A stretch of 64,000 nucleotides of DNA from Streptomyces candidus (GTDB taxonomy: Bacteria; Actinomycetota; Actinomycetes; Streptomycetales; Streptomycetaceae), in NCBI RefSeq assembly GCF_014207445.1, contig NZ_JACHEM010000015.1, positions 161,450 to 225,449 of the forward strand, written 5' to 3'. The notes beneath the pieces are model-generated. The model ran no database searches, was not told the DNA's origin, and worked only from the letters and a program-made list of their open reading frames with translations. The position numbers and the translations under genes were made by a program. Each line of letters begins with the position of its first letter. Position 1 is the first letter of the stretch. This document shows positions 33,186 to 42,811 of this stretch, piece after piece.

Positions 33186-35615
33186 TTACGACCGGGGCGA
33201 CGTGCGCTGCTCAGCACGGTTGAGGTGGTCCTGAAGGCGGGCGTGGCGGAATTGATAGACGGCACCGACCTGGCGGAGTACTCCGCGACGGTAGGCGTCG
33301 TCGAGGAAGGCGGGGAGTGCCCAGGGGAGTCTGCCGGTGAGGGGGAGCCAGACGCGGGAGAACAGCAGCCACTGGCCCCACGCCGTGAAGGCGAACGTGT
33401 AAGAGAGCGCCCCGGTCATTCCGCCCAGGGCTCCTGCGGTCCATCCGTAGCCGAGAGACCAGTCGAGGGGGCCGAGCGGCCCTTGCAGTAGCCCGACCAC
33501 GAGAACGCCACCGAAGGTGATCGTCAGCGCGAACACCGGTGCGAGGACCAGGACCCGGCGAATGACGGTGGTGCGGTCGGTGCGCAGCATGGCGAGCGGA
33601 CTGGTGGCGGAGGCGAGATCGACGGGGGCCTCCAGCACGGCGGCGAGGCCGAAGACCATGCCTGCGGCCAGTCCGAAGACGAGCCCGTACACAAGCATGT
33701 GGTGCAGCGTCGTCGTGAGCAGCGTGTCGAGGGACGAGGGAGTGCCGTGGAGCAACGCGCGCCCGAACGCGGCCAGCACCTGGTGGCCGAGCCCCATGCT
33801 GAGTCCACCTAGGCAGCCGGTGCCGAACCTCGTGAGGACCGAGCGGACGACAGGCGCCCGGGTCTTCGGGCCGTCCCACCGCATCTGGACGCGTGCCGGC
33901 TCGAACGTCGTACGGAAGTGGACGGTCATCAGCGCGTACACCAGACCGAAGCCGAGCCCGACCAAGGGGCCGAGAAGAAGACCCTCCAGGAGGCCCGCGC
34001 GGAGCCCGGGCACGAGTCCGAGGACGCTCACGTACTGCGGCAGGTAGACCAGCCAGTCGCAGAGCGTGGTCACGAGCGCCGAGGCGAGGACGACGCCGAG
34101 AATGCGCGAGGTGCGGCTGAGCGAGGTCCCGAGCTGCCACCAGGCGAGGTCCGGAGTGCCGAGCCGGTCGAGGTGCCCGGCGAGATGGCCCAGCCAGCGC
34201 TGCACACGGTCCTGGGTCCAGGCCGGGCGTCGCGCTCCTGCCCCGTGCCGCCGGTAGACGGTCGGCACGAAGCTGCCCAGCAGGTGGTCTTCGAGATCGT
34301 TCGGAGTGGGGAATCGTTGTGTGTCGAGCAGGGCGGCCGGGTCGTAGTCCGTGTTGTTGTAGGTGGAACGGACAAGGGTGACCATCAACGGCGTCCTGAG
34401 CACCTCGATGAGGTTTTTGCCCGCCTGACTGTCCGGTCGGGCCCGCAGTTCGTCCAGGACCGGTTCCCAGTGCGTGGTGCGGCTGGAGCGGCGCAGGTAG
34501 TCGGAAAAGTCCGCGGGGGTGAGGTCGGTGATCGCAATACCCGCGGCCCCGGCGAGCACGTCACTCGCCTCGACGGCCCTGCGGAACTCGGGCAGTCGGC
34601 TGGTCAGCAGAGCGGGCAGCGAGGTGGCGTTGAGCGCCAGCAGCGCGTCGCGGTGCAGCCCTCCGGGAAGCTCGTCGAACCCGTCCAGTACCGGCAGGAT
34701 CCGGCCTGCGTCGACCAGCGCGGCGGCCAGGGTCGAACCGCCGGGAGCAGCCGCGACCAGATCGGGATGATCGCGCAGCAGACGGTCGACCAGCCATTCC
34801 CGCAGTGGCTCGGCCGTCGGGTTCCACGAGCCGAGGCTGAAGACGACCGGGACGGGGTCGGCACTGGTACGCGTGGCCAGGTAGTCGAGTACGAACCGCA
34901 GTGTCAGGATCGTCTTCCCGGACCCGGCGCGGCCGAGCACCACCAGCCGACCGGACGGAACGCGCCGGTAGACGTCCGCGATCTCGGTCAGGTCCCCCGC
35001 GAGGTCCAGCGGGCCCGCACACCCGCCGGGCGGAACGCGGCGTACGTTGTCCCAGTGATCGGCCAGCTCGGCGGGCACGGGCTGCCACCGTACGGGCAGC
35101 GGAAAAGGATTGTGCGCGCCACGCTGCTCCACTTCACGCTGCCAGCGGCCTTGCAGCACGTCCGCCAGGTGGTCGGTGACCTCGGACAGCGGCGGCGCCT
35201 TGCGGCGGCGTGCGGCGGGGTCCGGTTCTTGGGTCCTGAGTTCGCCCGCTGTACGCTCGCCGACCGCCGCTCGGCCGACCACGGGCTCCACCGGCACCGG
35301 TTCACCGGATTCCGGCTCTTCCGTCGCTGGTTCGCCGTAAACACGCTCGACGGTCGCCCGCCGTCCGGGCTTGAGGTCGTCCGGGGGCGCAGTCCCCCTG
35401 CCCGCCGCGGCCATCAGATCGCGGCGTTCGTCCGGAGCGAGGTCGAGGGCCTCGGCAAGCAGCCGCACGGTGTCGAGCCGGAAGTTTATGTCCGTTCCCG
35501 TCTCCATTCTGCGGATGGTCCGCACGCCGACAGTGGACTTCTCGGCAAGCTGTTCCTGCGTCATCCCCGCTCTGCGACGCCCTTGACGCACCAGATGCCC
35601 GAACTCCCCGGCCAC
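33186..35615 (-). CDS. XRE-type HTH, NACHT NTPase, membrane-spanning protein
   Basis: The 809-residue protein starts at GTG 35615 (VAGEFGHLVRQGRRRAGMTQ), with AAAGG about 7 bp upstream. Residues 1-65 form an XRE helix-turn-helix (TQEQLAEKSTVGVRTIRRME). A NACHT module follows with Walker A GRAGSGKT at 228-235 and Walker B VLDGFDEL near 310. The last 300 residues hold seven or more hydrophobic helices. STAND NTPases with NACHT domains occur in signalling and in phage defence. The fusion of a DNA-binding domain to a membrane-anchored NACHT is notable. The target is unknown. Confidence 0.88.
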   Translation of the reverse strand: MAGEFGHLVRQGRRRAGMTQEQLAEKSTVGVRTIRRMETGTDINFRLDTVRLLAEALDLAPDERRDLMAAAGRGTAPPDDLKPGRRATVERVYGEPATEEPESGEPVPVEPVVGRAAVGERTAGELRTQEPDPAARRRKAPPLSEVTDHLADVLQGRWQREVEQRGAHNPFPLPVRWQPVPAELADHWDNVRRVPPGGCAGPLDLAGDLTEIADVYRRVPSGRLVVLGRAGSGKTILTLRFVLDYLATRTSADPVPVVFSLGSWNPTAEPLREWLVDRLLRDHPDLVAAAPGGSTLAAALVDAGRILPVLDGFDELPGGLHRDALLALNATSLPALLTSRLPEFRRAVEASDVLAGAAGIAITDLTPADFSDYLRRSSRTTHWEPVLDELRARPDSQAGKNLIEVLRTPLMVTLVRSTYNNTDYDPAALLDTQRFPTPNDLEDHLLGSFVPTVYRRHGAGARRPAWTQDRVQRWLGHLAGHLDRLGTPDLAWWQLGTSLSRTSRILGVVLASALVTTLCDWLVYLPQYVSVLGLVPGLRAGLLEGLLLGPLVGLGFGLVYALMTVHFRTTFEPARVQMRWDGPKTRAPVVRSVLTRFGTGCLGGLSMGLGHQVLAAFGRALLHGTPSSLDTLLTTTLHHMLVYGLVFGLAAGMVFGLAAVLEAPVDLASATSPLAMLRTDRTTVIRRVLVLAPVFALTITFGGVLVVGLLQGPLGPLDWSLGYGWTAGALGGMTGALSYTFAFTAWGQWLLFSRVWLPLTGRLPWALPAFLDDAYRRGVLRQVGAVYQFRHARLQDHLNRAEQRTSPRS

Positions 35616-36061
35616 ATCGCGCCTTTCACCCGCTGGTCTCGGTCCCGGCGACCCTATCGCCCAACCGGCCATACCAGGCCGGTTGGGCGCCAGGACCGAC
35701 GAGGCCGACTTCGACAGCGGCACAGTAAAGGCCCAGCTCACCGGCTTCCTCGGCGCGTCGGCCCTCGGTGACCGCGATCACCCCGAGCACAGGGCAACGG
35801 CCGACGTCAGGGGTACTCCGCCGCCTCACACGTTCCGCCCCGCACCGGCTGACGTCCCGGGGGCGACACGGACCGCCACAGGCCGGCCCATGCCGCCTGA
35901 GGCACGCGCGCAGGCCCGTACGAAGGGGCACCGGCCCGTCCGTACGAAGAGATCGCCACCGCGTCGGCGGTTCACCGAATCCTTCGCTCCGTGCGGCGCG
36001 ACGATGCCGAACTCGTGTTCGCATCGACGTCTGCTGCGATGGCGGGCATGCTGGGTGATCT
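35616..36061. other. Divergent intergenic region with a possible minus-strand remnant
   Basis: The stretch lies between the divergent NACHT and PAP2 genes. A minus-strand segment at about 35640-35800 reads protein-like (CPVLGVIAVTEGRRAEEAGE and onward), but it is interrupted and has no start or family match, so it is treated only as a possible remnant. Confidence 0.35.
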
Positions 36062-36628
36062 ATGGGATACCCGCAGGGCATGAGGTTGCTGGCGGAAATT
36101 CGCGAAGTCGACCGGCGGGTGCCCAAGCGGCTGGCTGCCGAAGTCGCACCCGGCCTTCACCGTGCGCTCTCGGCAGTGGAGGAGACGGCCGAGAGATCCA
36201 AGCTGTGGATCGGAGCGGCTGCGGTCATGGCTTGCGCGGGCGGCTGGCGTGGCCGCAGGTGCGCTGTCGCGGGCCTGGCGGCGCTGACGGTGGCGCAGCT
36301 GGTGTCCAACGGTGTGTGCAAGCAGCTGGCGGACCGCCCCCGGCCGCCGAAGGAGTGGTTCCCGCACGACGAGGCGGAGGACCGTCCCGACTCCTCTTCC
36401 TTCCCCTCCGGGCATACCGCTGCCGCGGTCGCCTTCACTGCCGCCATCACCCCCACATGGCCGCTGGCCGGCGTGCTGTGCGCGGTCCCGGCCGCTTTGG
36501 TGGCCGTCGAGCGCGTGCAAAGCGGCGCCCACTACCCCAGCGACGTCGCAGCCGGGGCCGCGGTCGGCCTCGCCAGCGCCTGGCTCGTCCGCCGCGCCCC
36601 ACGGCTGATCCTGCGCCATGGGCTCTAG
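36062..36628 (+). CDS. PAP2 family phosphatase
   Basis: The 188-residue membrane protein has the three PAP2 motifs: KQLADRPRPP (lysine plus arginine-proline), SFPSGHTAA and RVQSGAHYPSDVAAG. These define a vanadium-haloperoxidase-related acid phosphatase acting on lipid phosphates such as undecaprenyl pyrophosphate or phosphatidate. It stands alone, convergent with the ribose operon. The start could be the ATG at 36062 or an ATG seven codons later (MRLLAEIREV). Confidence 0.9.
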   Translation: MGYPQGMRLLAEIREVDRRVPKRLAAEVAPGLHRALSAVEETAERSKLWIGAAAVMACAGGWRGRRCAVAGLAALTVAQLVSNGVCKQLADRPRPPKEWFPHDEAEDRPDSSSFPSGHTAAAVAFTAAITPTWPLAGVLCAVPAALVAVERVQSGAHYPSDVAAGAAVGLASAWLVRRAPRLILRHGL

Positions 36629-36819
36629 CCATTGGGGCGGGGTGCCGGCCGACGGGCCGCCAGACGGCAGTGTCAGGTGGGCGGAGAAGCCCCGACGACC
36701 GACGACAGATGAGGTGCCCGGGCCGTGCGTCGCGGGCGGAAGTCCCGTAAGGAAAGACGATCGCCCGGGACGGCCGTCGGCCACAGGGCACGCGCTCGTC
36801 CGCGTTCGAGCGCACTCGC

Positions 36820-37209
36820 TCAGAAGAAGACCCCGCACCTCAGCAGTACGTTCGCGTACGGCCGGGCCTCCCCGGTCCGTACGACCAGGCGGGCGGCCGA
36901 CGTGAGCGCCTTGAGGTCGTCGTGCGGGATCAGGTCAAGCCGGGGGAAGTGACCGTCCAGAAGCGCCGCGGCCTGCGGGTTGGCGTCACGGATCTCCCGG
37001 GCGGCCGTCGCGCCCTCCACGATCAGCTCGTCGAGCAGGCCGTCCAGCACCTCGGCGAACGAGGGGGTCCCGGCACGGAAGGCCAGGTCGACCACGCGAG
37101 GGCCGGGCGGGATCGGCATGCCGGCGTCGCAGACCAGAACGCCGTCGCCGTGGCCCAGTTCGGCGAGCGCGCCCGCCAGGTGGCGGTTGAGGATGCCCGA
37201 CCTCTTCAC
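36820..37209 (-). CDS. rbsD: D-ribose pyranase
   Basis: The 129-residue protein opens MKRSGILNRHLAGALAELGH, has the catalytic-histidine pattern of RbsD, and ends with the characteristic GEARPYANVLLRCGVFF tail. It interconverts beta-pyranose and beta-furanose forms of ribose so that RbsK can act on it. Its GTG start overlaps the rbsK stop, and it is the last gene of the ribose operon. Confidence 0.95.
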   Translation of the reverse strand: MKRSGILNRHLAGALAELGHGDGVLVCDAGMPIPPGPRVVDLAFRAGTPSFAEVLDGLLDELIVEGATAAREIRDANPQAAALLDGHFPRLDLIPHDDLKALTSAARLVVRTGEARPYANVLLRCGVFF

Positions 37210-38129
37210 AGCGCGCCCACCTCCTCCAGCGTCGGGAACGACTCCTGTGCCCCCCGCGCCGTGACCGCCGCCGCGCCCACCCTGACCGCGAAGGCCGCCG
37301 CCTCCCGCAGTTCGTCGCCACGGCCCAGCCGCCAGGCCAGGGCAGCCGTGAACGCGTCCCCGGCGCCGGTCGTGTCGAGTGCCTCGACCTTCGGGCTGCC
37401 TACATGGTCCAGGGATTCCGTACGGCTGTCCGCCACCAGGGCCCCGGCCGCGCCCAGGGTGATCACGACCGAGCGCGGGCCGAGCGCGAGCAGGGCCGGA
37501 GCCCAGTCGTGCGGGGTTTCCCCCGCGCCGCCGCCGAGCATGTACCGCGCCTCGTGCTCGTTGACCACCAGCGGGTCGCAGGCGGCGAGCACCTGCTCGG
37601 GGAGCGGGGCGGGCGGGGACGGGTTGAGGACGAGCCGGGTGTCCGGCCCCCGGCCGCGTACCGTCTCGGCCACCGTATCGAGCGGGATCTCCAGCTGTAC
37701 GGAGATCACCCGGGCGGCGGCCAGCAGCGGGGCCGCCGCCCGGACGTCCTCGGGCGTGAGCCGCCCGTTGGCTCCCGGGGACACCACGATGCTGTTGTCG
37801 CCCGAGGGGTCGACGGTGATCAGGGCGACGCCTGTGGGGGCCCCGCCCACCAGGACGCTGTCCGTGTCCACGCCCGCCGCGCGCTGGGTCTCCAGCAGGA
37901 GGCGTCCGTGGTCGTCGTCGCCGACCCGGGCGAGGAGGGCCGTCCTGGCGCCGAGGCGGGCGGCGGCCAGCGACTGGTTGGCGCCCTTGCCGCCGGGGTG
38001 GACGGCGAGGTCGGAGCCGAGGACCGTCTCGCCGGGCGCGGGGCGGCGCTCGACGCCGATCACCAGGTCGGCGTTGGCCGACCCGACGACCAGCAGGTCG
38101 TACCGGTCGTCGGGGGCGTTGGCGTGCAT
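37206..38129 (-). CDS. rbsK: Ribokinase
   Basis: The 307-residue PfkB-family kinase has VVGSANADLVIGVER, the substrate glycines of VHPGGKGANQSLAAARLG and the ATP/anion-hole motif DTTGAGDAFTAALAW near residue 250, where the aspartate is the catalytic base. It phosphorylates ribose at O5. The ATG at 38129 was chosen for its CAGGAAG site and family length; an in-frame extension to 38177 exists. It lies 57 bp after the permease/binding-protein fusion. Confidence 0.95.
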   Translation of the reverse strand: MHANAPDDRYDLLVVGSANADLVIGVERRPAPGETVLGSDLAVHPGGKGANQSLAAARLGARTALLARVGDDDHGRLLLETQRAAGVDTDSVLVGGAPTGVALITVDPSGDNSIVVSPGANGRLTPEDVRAAAPLLAAARVISVQLEIPLDTVAETVRGRGPDTRLVLNPSPPAPLPEQVLAACDPLVVNEHEARYMLGGGAGETPHDWAPALLALGPRSVVITLGAAGALVADSRTESLDHVGSPKVEALDTTGAGDAFTAALAWRLGRGDELREAAAFAVRVGAAAVTARGAQESFPTLEEVGAL

Positions 38130-38186
38130 GTGTGTGCTTCCTGCTTTCGTCGGTCCGGGATCAACAGGCCGGTTCACCGGCCGGGT

Positions 38187-40142
38187 TCAGGAGAAGTCGG
38201 CGACGTTCTCCCGGGTGACGACCTTGACCGGCACCTTCACCGTGCTCTCGACCTTTTCGTCCTTCGCGGCCTTCACGGCGTTGCGCACCGCGATCTTCCC
38301 CAGTTCGGCGGGCTGCTGGGCCACCGAAGCGTAGAGCGAGCCGGCCTCGACCGCCTTGATGCCGTCCGGGGTTCCGTCGAATCCGACGACCGAGACGGAC
38401 TTCCCGGCCTTGCTGCCGAGTGCCTTGGCCGCGCCGAGCGCCATCTCGTCGTTCTCGGCGAAGACGCCGGTGACGCCGGGGTGCGACTGGATGAGGTTGG
38501 TCATGACGTCCAGGCCCTTGGTGCGGTCGAAGTCCGCGGGCTGCCTGGCGACCACCTTGATGCCCGGGTACGCCCTGAGTCCCTCGGCGAAGCCTGCTCC
38601 GCGTTCACGGCTGGCGGAGGTGCCCGCCGTGCCCTGGAGGATGACGATACTGCCCTTGCCGCCGAGCTTGTCGGCCAGCGCGTCGGCGGCGAGCTTGCCG
38701 CCCGCCACGTTGTCCGAGGCGACGAGCGTCGCGGTGTCCGCCTTGTTGACGCCGCGGTCGGCGGCGATCACGGGGATGTCCGCCTTGTTGGCGGTGCGGA
38801 CACCCGGTCCGACGGCGTCCGAGTCCACCGGGTTGACGATGATCGAGGAGAAGCCGGAACTGGCGAAGTTCTGAAGCTGGTTGGCCTGTTGGGAAGCGTC
38901 GTTCTGGGCGTCGGTGACGGTGAGGTCGACGCCCGCCTTCTCCGCCTCCGCCTGCGCGCCTTCCTTCATCTGTACGAAGAAGGGGTTGTTGAGCGTGGAC
39001 AGGGACATGCCGACCTTCGTCGTGCCGCCGGACGAACCGGAGTTGAAGAAGGAGACCGCGCCGCCGACGAGGGCGACGCAGAGTGCCGCACCGGCCAGCT
39101 TGAGCGCTCCCTTTCGGCCGGCCCCCGGTGCTCCGGGGGCCGTGCCCGCGGCGGAGGAGGCTCCCGAACCGGCCTTGCGGCGCAGCGTGTCGAGCAGGAC
39201 GGCGAGCGCGATGACGACGCCGATGACGACCTGCTGCCAGAACGCCGACACGGAGAGGAGGTTGAGGCCGTTGCGGAGGACGGCGAGGATGAGCGCACCG
39301 ATCAGAGTGCCGGACGCTTTGCCGACTCCGCCGGCCAGGCTCGCCCCGCCGATGACGACGGCGGCGATGGCGTCGAGTTCGTAGCCCTGGGCGGCCTGCG
39401 GCTGGGCGGAGACGAGGCGCGAGGCCAGGACGATGCCGGCGACGGCGGCGAAGAGGCCGGACAGCGCGTAGATGACGATCTTCTGGCGCTTGACGCGGAG
39501 CCCGGAGAGCCGGGCCGCCTCCTCGTTGCCGCCGATCGCGTACATCGAGCGGCCGATGAAGGTGCGGCCGAGGATCAGCGCGGTGATCAGCCCCATCGCG
39601 ATCATTACGAGGACCGGGACGGGCAGCCACCCGCCGAGCGTGTCGCCGAGCCCCGAGACGGATTCGGGGAAGGCGATCGGACTGCCCTGCGAAATGACGA
39701 GGGAGAGACCGCGGGCGACCGAGAGCATCGCCAACGTCGCGATGAACGGCGGGAGTTTGCCGTACGAGACGAGGGCGCCGTTGACAAAACCGCAGGCGAT
39801 GCCCGTGACGATCGCGAGCACGACGGCCAGCACGACCGGCACGCCCGCCGACGTCGCCGACCAGGCGAGGACGGTCGCGGACAGGGCCGCCACCGATCCG
39901 ACGGACAGGTCGATGCCCGCCGAGACGATGACGAACGTGACGCCGAACGCGAGGATGGCGGTGACGGCCGCCTGTACGCCGACGTTCAGCAAATTCTGCG
40001 TGGTCAGGAAGTCGCCGGAGAGCAGCGACATCGCCACCACCAGCACGACCAGGGCGCTGAGCGCGCCGTTGTCCAGCAGGACGCGGCGTATCACGGAGAC
40101 TCCGCCTCTTCCCGTGTCACTCTTGGCTGTCTCAGTGGCCAC
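38187..40142 (-). CDS. Ribose ABC transporter permease fused to its substrate-binding protein
   Basis: A single 651-residue frame joins two normally separate subunits. Residues 1-320 form an RbsC-type permease with VIVSAGIDLSVGSVAALSAT and VVIGGASLAGGVGKASGTL. A glycine/alanine/proline linker runs to about 345, then one extra transmembrane helix (ALKLAGAALCVALVGGAVSFF, about 345-365). Residues 375-651 form an RbsB-type periplasmic-binding domain (GMSLSTLNNPFFVQMKEGAQ, FAENDEMALGAAKAL, VVGFDGTPDGIKAV). The extra helix would put the binding domain outside, tethered to the transporter. The GTG start overlaps rbsA by 11 bp. Confidence 0.93.
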   Translation of the reverse strand: MATETAKSDTGRGGVSVIRRVLLDNGALSALVVLVVAMSLLSGDFLTTQNLLNVGVQAAVTAILAFGVTFVIVSAGIDLSVGSVAALSATVLAWSATSAGVPVVLAVVLAIVTGIACGFVNGALVSYGKLPPFIATLAMLSVARGLSLVISQGSPIAFPESVSGLGDTLGGWLPVPVLVMIAMGLITALILGRTFIGRSMYAIGGNEEAARLSGLRVKRQKIVIYALSGLFAAVAGIVLASRLVSAQPQAAQGYELDAIAAVVIGGASLAGGVGKASGTLIGALILAVLRNGLNLLSVSAFWQQVVIGVVIALAVLLDTLRRKAGSGASSAAGTAPGAPGAGRKGALKLAGAALCVALVGGAVSFFNSGSSGGTTKVGMSLSTLNNPFFVQMKEGAQAEAEKAGVDLTVTDAQNDASQQANQLQNFASSGFSSIIVNPVDSDAVGPGVRTANKADIPVIAADRGVNKADTATLVASDNVAGGKLAADALADKLGGKGSIVILQGTAGTSASRERGAGFAEGLRAYPGIKVVARQPADFDRTKGLDVMTNLIQSHPGVTGVFAENDEMALGAAKALGSKAGKSVSVVGFDGTPDGIKAVEAGSLYASVAQQPAELGKIAVRNAVKAAKDEKVESTVKVPVKVVTRENVADFS

Positions 40143-41718
40143 GGGGGCCCTCCTCTTCCTTCTTCGCTGCGGGGTGTTCGGTGGGGGCGGAGCCCTCGGT
40201 GGTGGTCGGGGTGCCGACCGCGAGCGCCATCACCGCGTCCTGGGTGGCTTCGCCCGCGGGGAGTTCCCCGGCGATCCGGCCCTGGGCCATGACGAGCACC
40301 CGGTCGCTCATGCCGAGTACCTCCGGCAGATCGCTGGAGATCATTAGAACGGCGTGCCCGGAGGCGGTCAGCTCGTTGATGAGCTGGTAGATCTCGACCT
40401 TGGCGCCGACGTCGATGCCGCGGGTGGGTTCGTCGAGGATGAGCACCCGGGTGTCGGCCAGCAGCCACTTGCCGATGACGACCTTCTGCTGGTTGCCGCC
40501 GGAAAGGGTGCGCACATGCTGGCCGAGGCCGGACATCCGGACGCCGAGCTGCTCGGCGATGCGGGCGGCGGCCGTGCGCTGTCCCTTGAGGTCCACGAAC
40601 CCGGAGCGGGTCGCGGAACGCAGGGTGACCAGGCCCAGGTTCTCCTGAACGGAGGCGTCCAGGACCAGGCCCTGGCCCTTGCGGTCCTCCGGTACGAGCC
40701 CGATCCCGGCGTCCATCGCGGCGGGCACGTCGTGCCGGACCAGGCGCTCGCCGCGTACGTCGACGGTGCCCGCGTCGTACGGGTCGGCCCCGAAGACGGC
40801 GCGCGCCACCTCCGTGCGTCCGGCGCCGACGAGTCCGGCGAGGCCGACGACCTCGCCCGCGTGCACGTCGAAGCTGACGTCGTGGAAGACGCCGTCGCGG
40901 GTGAGTCCGCGCACCGACAGCAACGCGTCGCCGGTGTCCGGGCGTTCGCGCGGGTACTGCTGCTCGATGCTGCGGCCCACCATGAGCTGGACGAGTTCGT
41001 CCTCGGGGGTCGACGCCGGGACCTGGTCGATGCTGCGGCCGTCACGGAGGACGGTGACACGGTCGCCGAGTGCGGCGATTTCCTCCAGGTGATGGGTGAT
41101 GAAGACGATTCCGACGCCGTCCTCGCGCAGTTGTCGGACAATCGCGAAGAGTTTGTCGACCTCCTCGGAGGTGAGCACGGCGGTCGGCTCGTCCATGATC
41201 AGGACGCGGGCATCCAGGCTGAGCGCTTTGGCGATCTCCACCATCTGGAGCCGGGCGATGCCCAGTTCACGGACCTTGGCGTCGGCCCGCACGTGGACGC
41301 CGACCCGGCGCAGCAGCTTCTCCGCGTCCTGGCGCATCCGGCGGTGGTCGACGAGTCCGTAGCGCCGCGGCTGACGGCCAAGGAAGATGTTCTCGGCGAC
41401 GGTGAGATCGGGTACGAGGTTGAACTCCTGGTAGATGGTGGCGATCCCGAGCCGCTCGGCGTCCTGCGCACCTTCGATGCGCACCTCACGGCCCTCGGCC
41501 AGGATGCGGCCGCGATCGGGGCGGTAGGCGCCGGAGAGCATCTTGATGAGGGTGCTCTTTCCCGCGCCGTTCTCGCCGAGCAGGACGTGCACTTCGCCTC
41601 TGCGGAGGTCGAAGTCGACGTTGTCGAGCGCCACTACGCCGGGAAAGGTCTTGCGCAGCCCCTCGATGCGCAGCAGCTCGTCCGGTGCGGTCCCCCGTTG
41701 CTTTTCCGGTGCGGTCAC
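40132..41718 (-). CDS. rbsA: Ribose ABC transporter ATP-binding protein
   Basis: The 528-residue protein has two ABC cassettes. The first has Walker A GENGAGKS and Walker B RVLIMDEPTAVLT. The second has the degenerate P-loop GLVGAGRTE, signature LSGGNQQKVV and Walker B VLILDEPTRGIDVG, the usual pattern of RbsA/XylG/MglA importers. It begins at a GTG overlapping the stop of the LacI regulator gene (GTGA). It powers the RbsC-RbsB fusion encoded next. Confidence 0.95.
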   Translation of the reverse strand: MTAPEKQRGTAPDELLRIEGLRKTFPGVVALDNVDFDLRRGEVHVLLGENGAGKSTLIKMLSGAYRPDRGRILAEGREVRIEGAQDAERLGIATIYQEFNLVPDLTVAENIFLGRQPRRYGLVDHRRMRQDAEKLLRRVGVHVRADAKVRELGIARLQMVEIAKALSLDARVLIMDEPTAVLTSEEVDKLFAIVRQLREDGVGIVFITHHLEEIAALGDRVTVLRDGRSIDQVPASTPEDELVQLMVGRSIEQQYPRERPDTGDALLSVRGLTRDGVFHDVSFDVHAGEVVGLAGLVGAGRTEVARAVFGADPYDAGTVDVRGERLVRHDVPAAMDAGIGLVPEDRKGQGLVLDASVQENLGLVTLRSATRSGFVDLKGQRTAAARIAEQLGVRMSGLGQHVRTLSGGNQQKVVIGKWLLADTRVLILDEPTRGIDVGAKVEIYQLINELTASGHAVLMISSDLPEVLGMSDRVLVMAQGRIAGELPAGEATQDAVMALAVGTPTTTEGSAPTEHPAAKKEEEGPRGH

Positions 41719-42731
41719 CGGTCGCTCCTCTGGTTCGGTGCGGCCTCGCCGCACGAGCGGCGTGCGACGAGGCGGGCGGGCAGGGTGACGGACTGCGGAG
41801 TCCGTCCTTCGATCCGGTCGGCGAGCGCGCGCACGGCGGCCCGTGCCAGGTCGGCGGTCGGCTGCGCGATGGCGGTGATCGGCGGGTCGGTGTGGACGAA
41901 CCACGGGATGTCGTCGAAGGCGGCGAGCGCGATGTCGTCGGGGACCCGCAGTCCGCGCGCGCGGATCGCGTCCAGCGCGCCGAGTGCCATCAGGTTGTCG
42001 GCGGCGAAGACGACTTCGGGCGGCTCGGCCAGGGCCAGGAAGCGCTCGGTGGCCCGGCGTCCGCTGGCGGCCTGGAAGTCGCCCTGCCCGATGTAGGTGT
42101 CGGGCAGGGCGAGACCGAGCTTGCGCAGGGCGTCCCGGAACGCCTCGACGCGCTCGTTGCCGGTGGTGGTCGCGGCGGGCCCGGCGATGATGGCGAGCCT
42201 GCGGTGGCCGAGGCCGTGCAGATGCGCGACGAGGTCCCTGACCGCGCCCGTACCGTCCGCCCGGACGACAGGGACGTCGACGCCGGGGATCCAGCGGTCG
42301 ACGAAGACCATCGGGGTGCCGCTCAGGGCGACGTCCCGCATCAGCGGGGAGCCGCCGTCGGCGGGCGAGACGAGGAGCCCGTCGATCCTGCGGTCGATCA
42401 GGGTGCGGATGTGGTGGTCCTGGAGCTCGGGCCGCTCGTCGGCGTTGCCGATGATGACGCTGTAGCCGAGCGCGCGGGCCTCCTCCTCGACGAACCGGGC
42501 CAGCTCGGTGAAGTACGGGTTGAGCACATCACTGATGACCAGGCCGAGCGTGCGGGTCTGCGCGGTGCGCAGCGAGCGGGCCACCGCGTTCGGCCGGTAG
42601 CCGAGGGTCTCGACGGCGGCGAGTACCCGGGTACGCGCCTCCGCGCTGACGGACGGATGGCTGTTCAGCACGCGCGACACCGTGGCGGCGGACACACCCG
42701 CCCGAGCCGCGACATCCTTGATGCCCGCCAT
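41715..42731 (-). CDS. LacI family regulator of the ribose operon
   Basis: The 338-residue repressor starts at ATG 42731 after an AAGGAGGTGG site. It has the LacI headpiece IKDVAARAGVSAATVSRVLN at the N-terminus, then the sugar-binding domain with TLGLVISDVLNPYFTELAR and VFAADNLMALGALDA. It is the first gene of the operon and is translationally coupled to rbsA. It most probably represses from the two palindromes at 42812-42847 and is released by ribose or a phosphorylated derivative. Confidence 0.93.
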   Translation of the reverse strand: MAGIKDVAARAGVSAATVSRVLNSHPSVSAEARTRVLAAVETLGYRPNAVARSLRTAQTRTLGLVISDVLNPYFTELARFVEEEARALGYSVIIGNADERPELQDHHIRTLIDRRIDGLLVSPADGGSPLMRDVALSGTPMVFVDRWIPGVDVPVVRADGTGAVRDLVAHLHGLGHRRLAIIAGPAATTTGNERVEAFRDALRKLGLALPDTYIGQGDFQAASGRRATERFLALAEPPEVVFAADNLMALGALDAIRARGLRVPDDIALAAFDDIPWFVHTDPPITAIAQPTADLARAAVRALADRIEGRTPQSVTLPARLVARRSCGEAAPNQRSDR

Positions 42732-42811
42732 GTCCGGACCACCTCCTTGTGGTTTCCGTACACCCCGAAACCGTTGCGCCGACCGGTACGTGGACCAGTG
42801 ACTCGACGCGT

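Noticed and set aside
37404..40292. A 962-codon open frame on the plus strand
   Set aside because: It is antisense to rbsK and the permease/binding-protein fusion and is low-complexity, rich in Gly, Asp and Arg.
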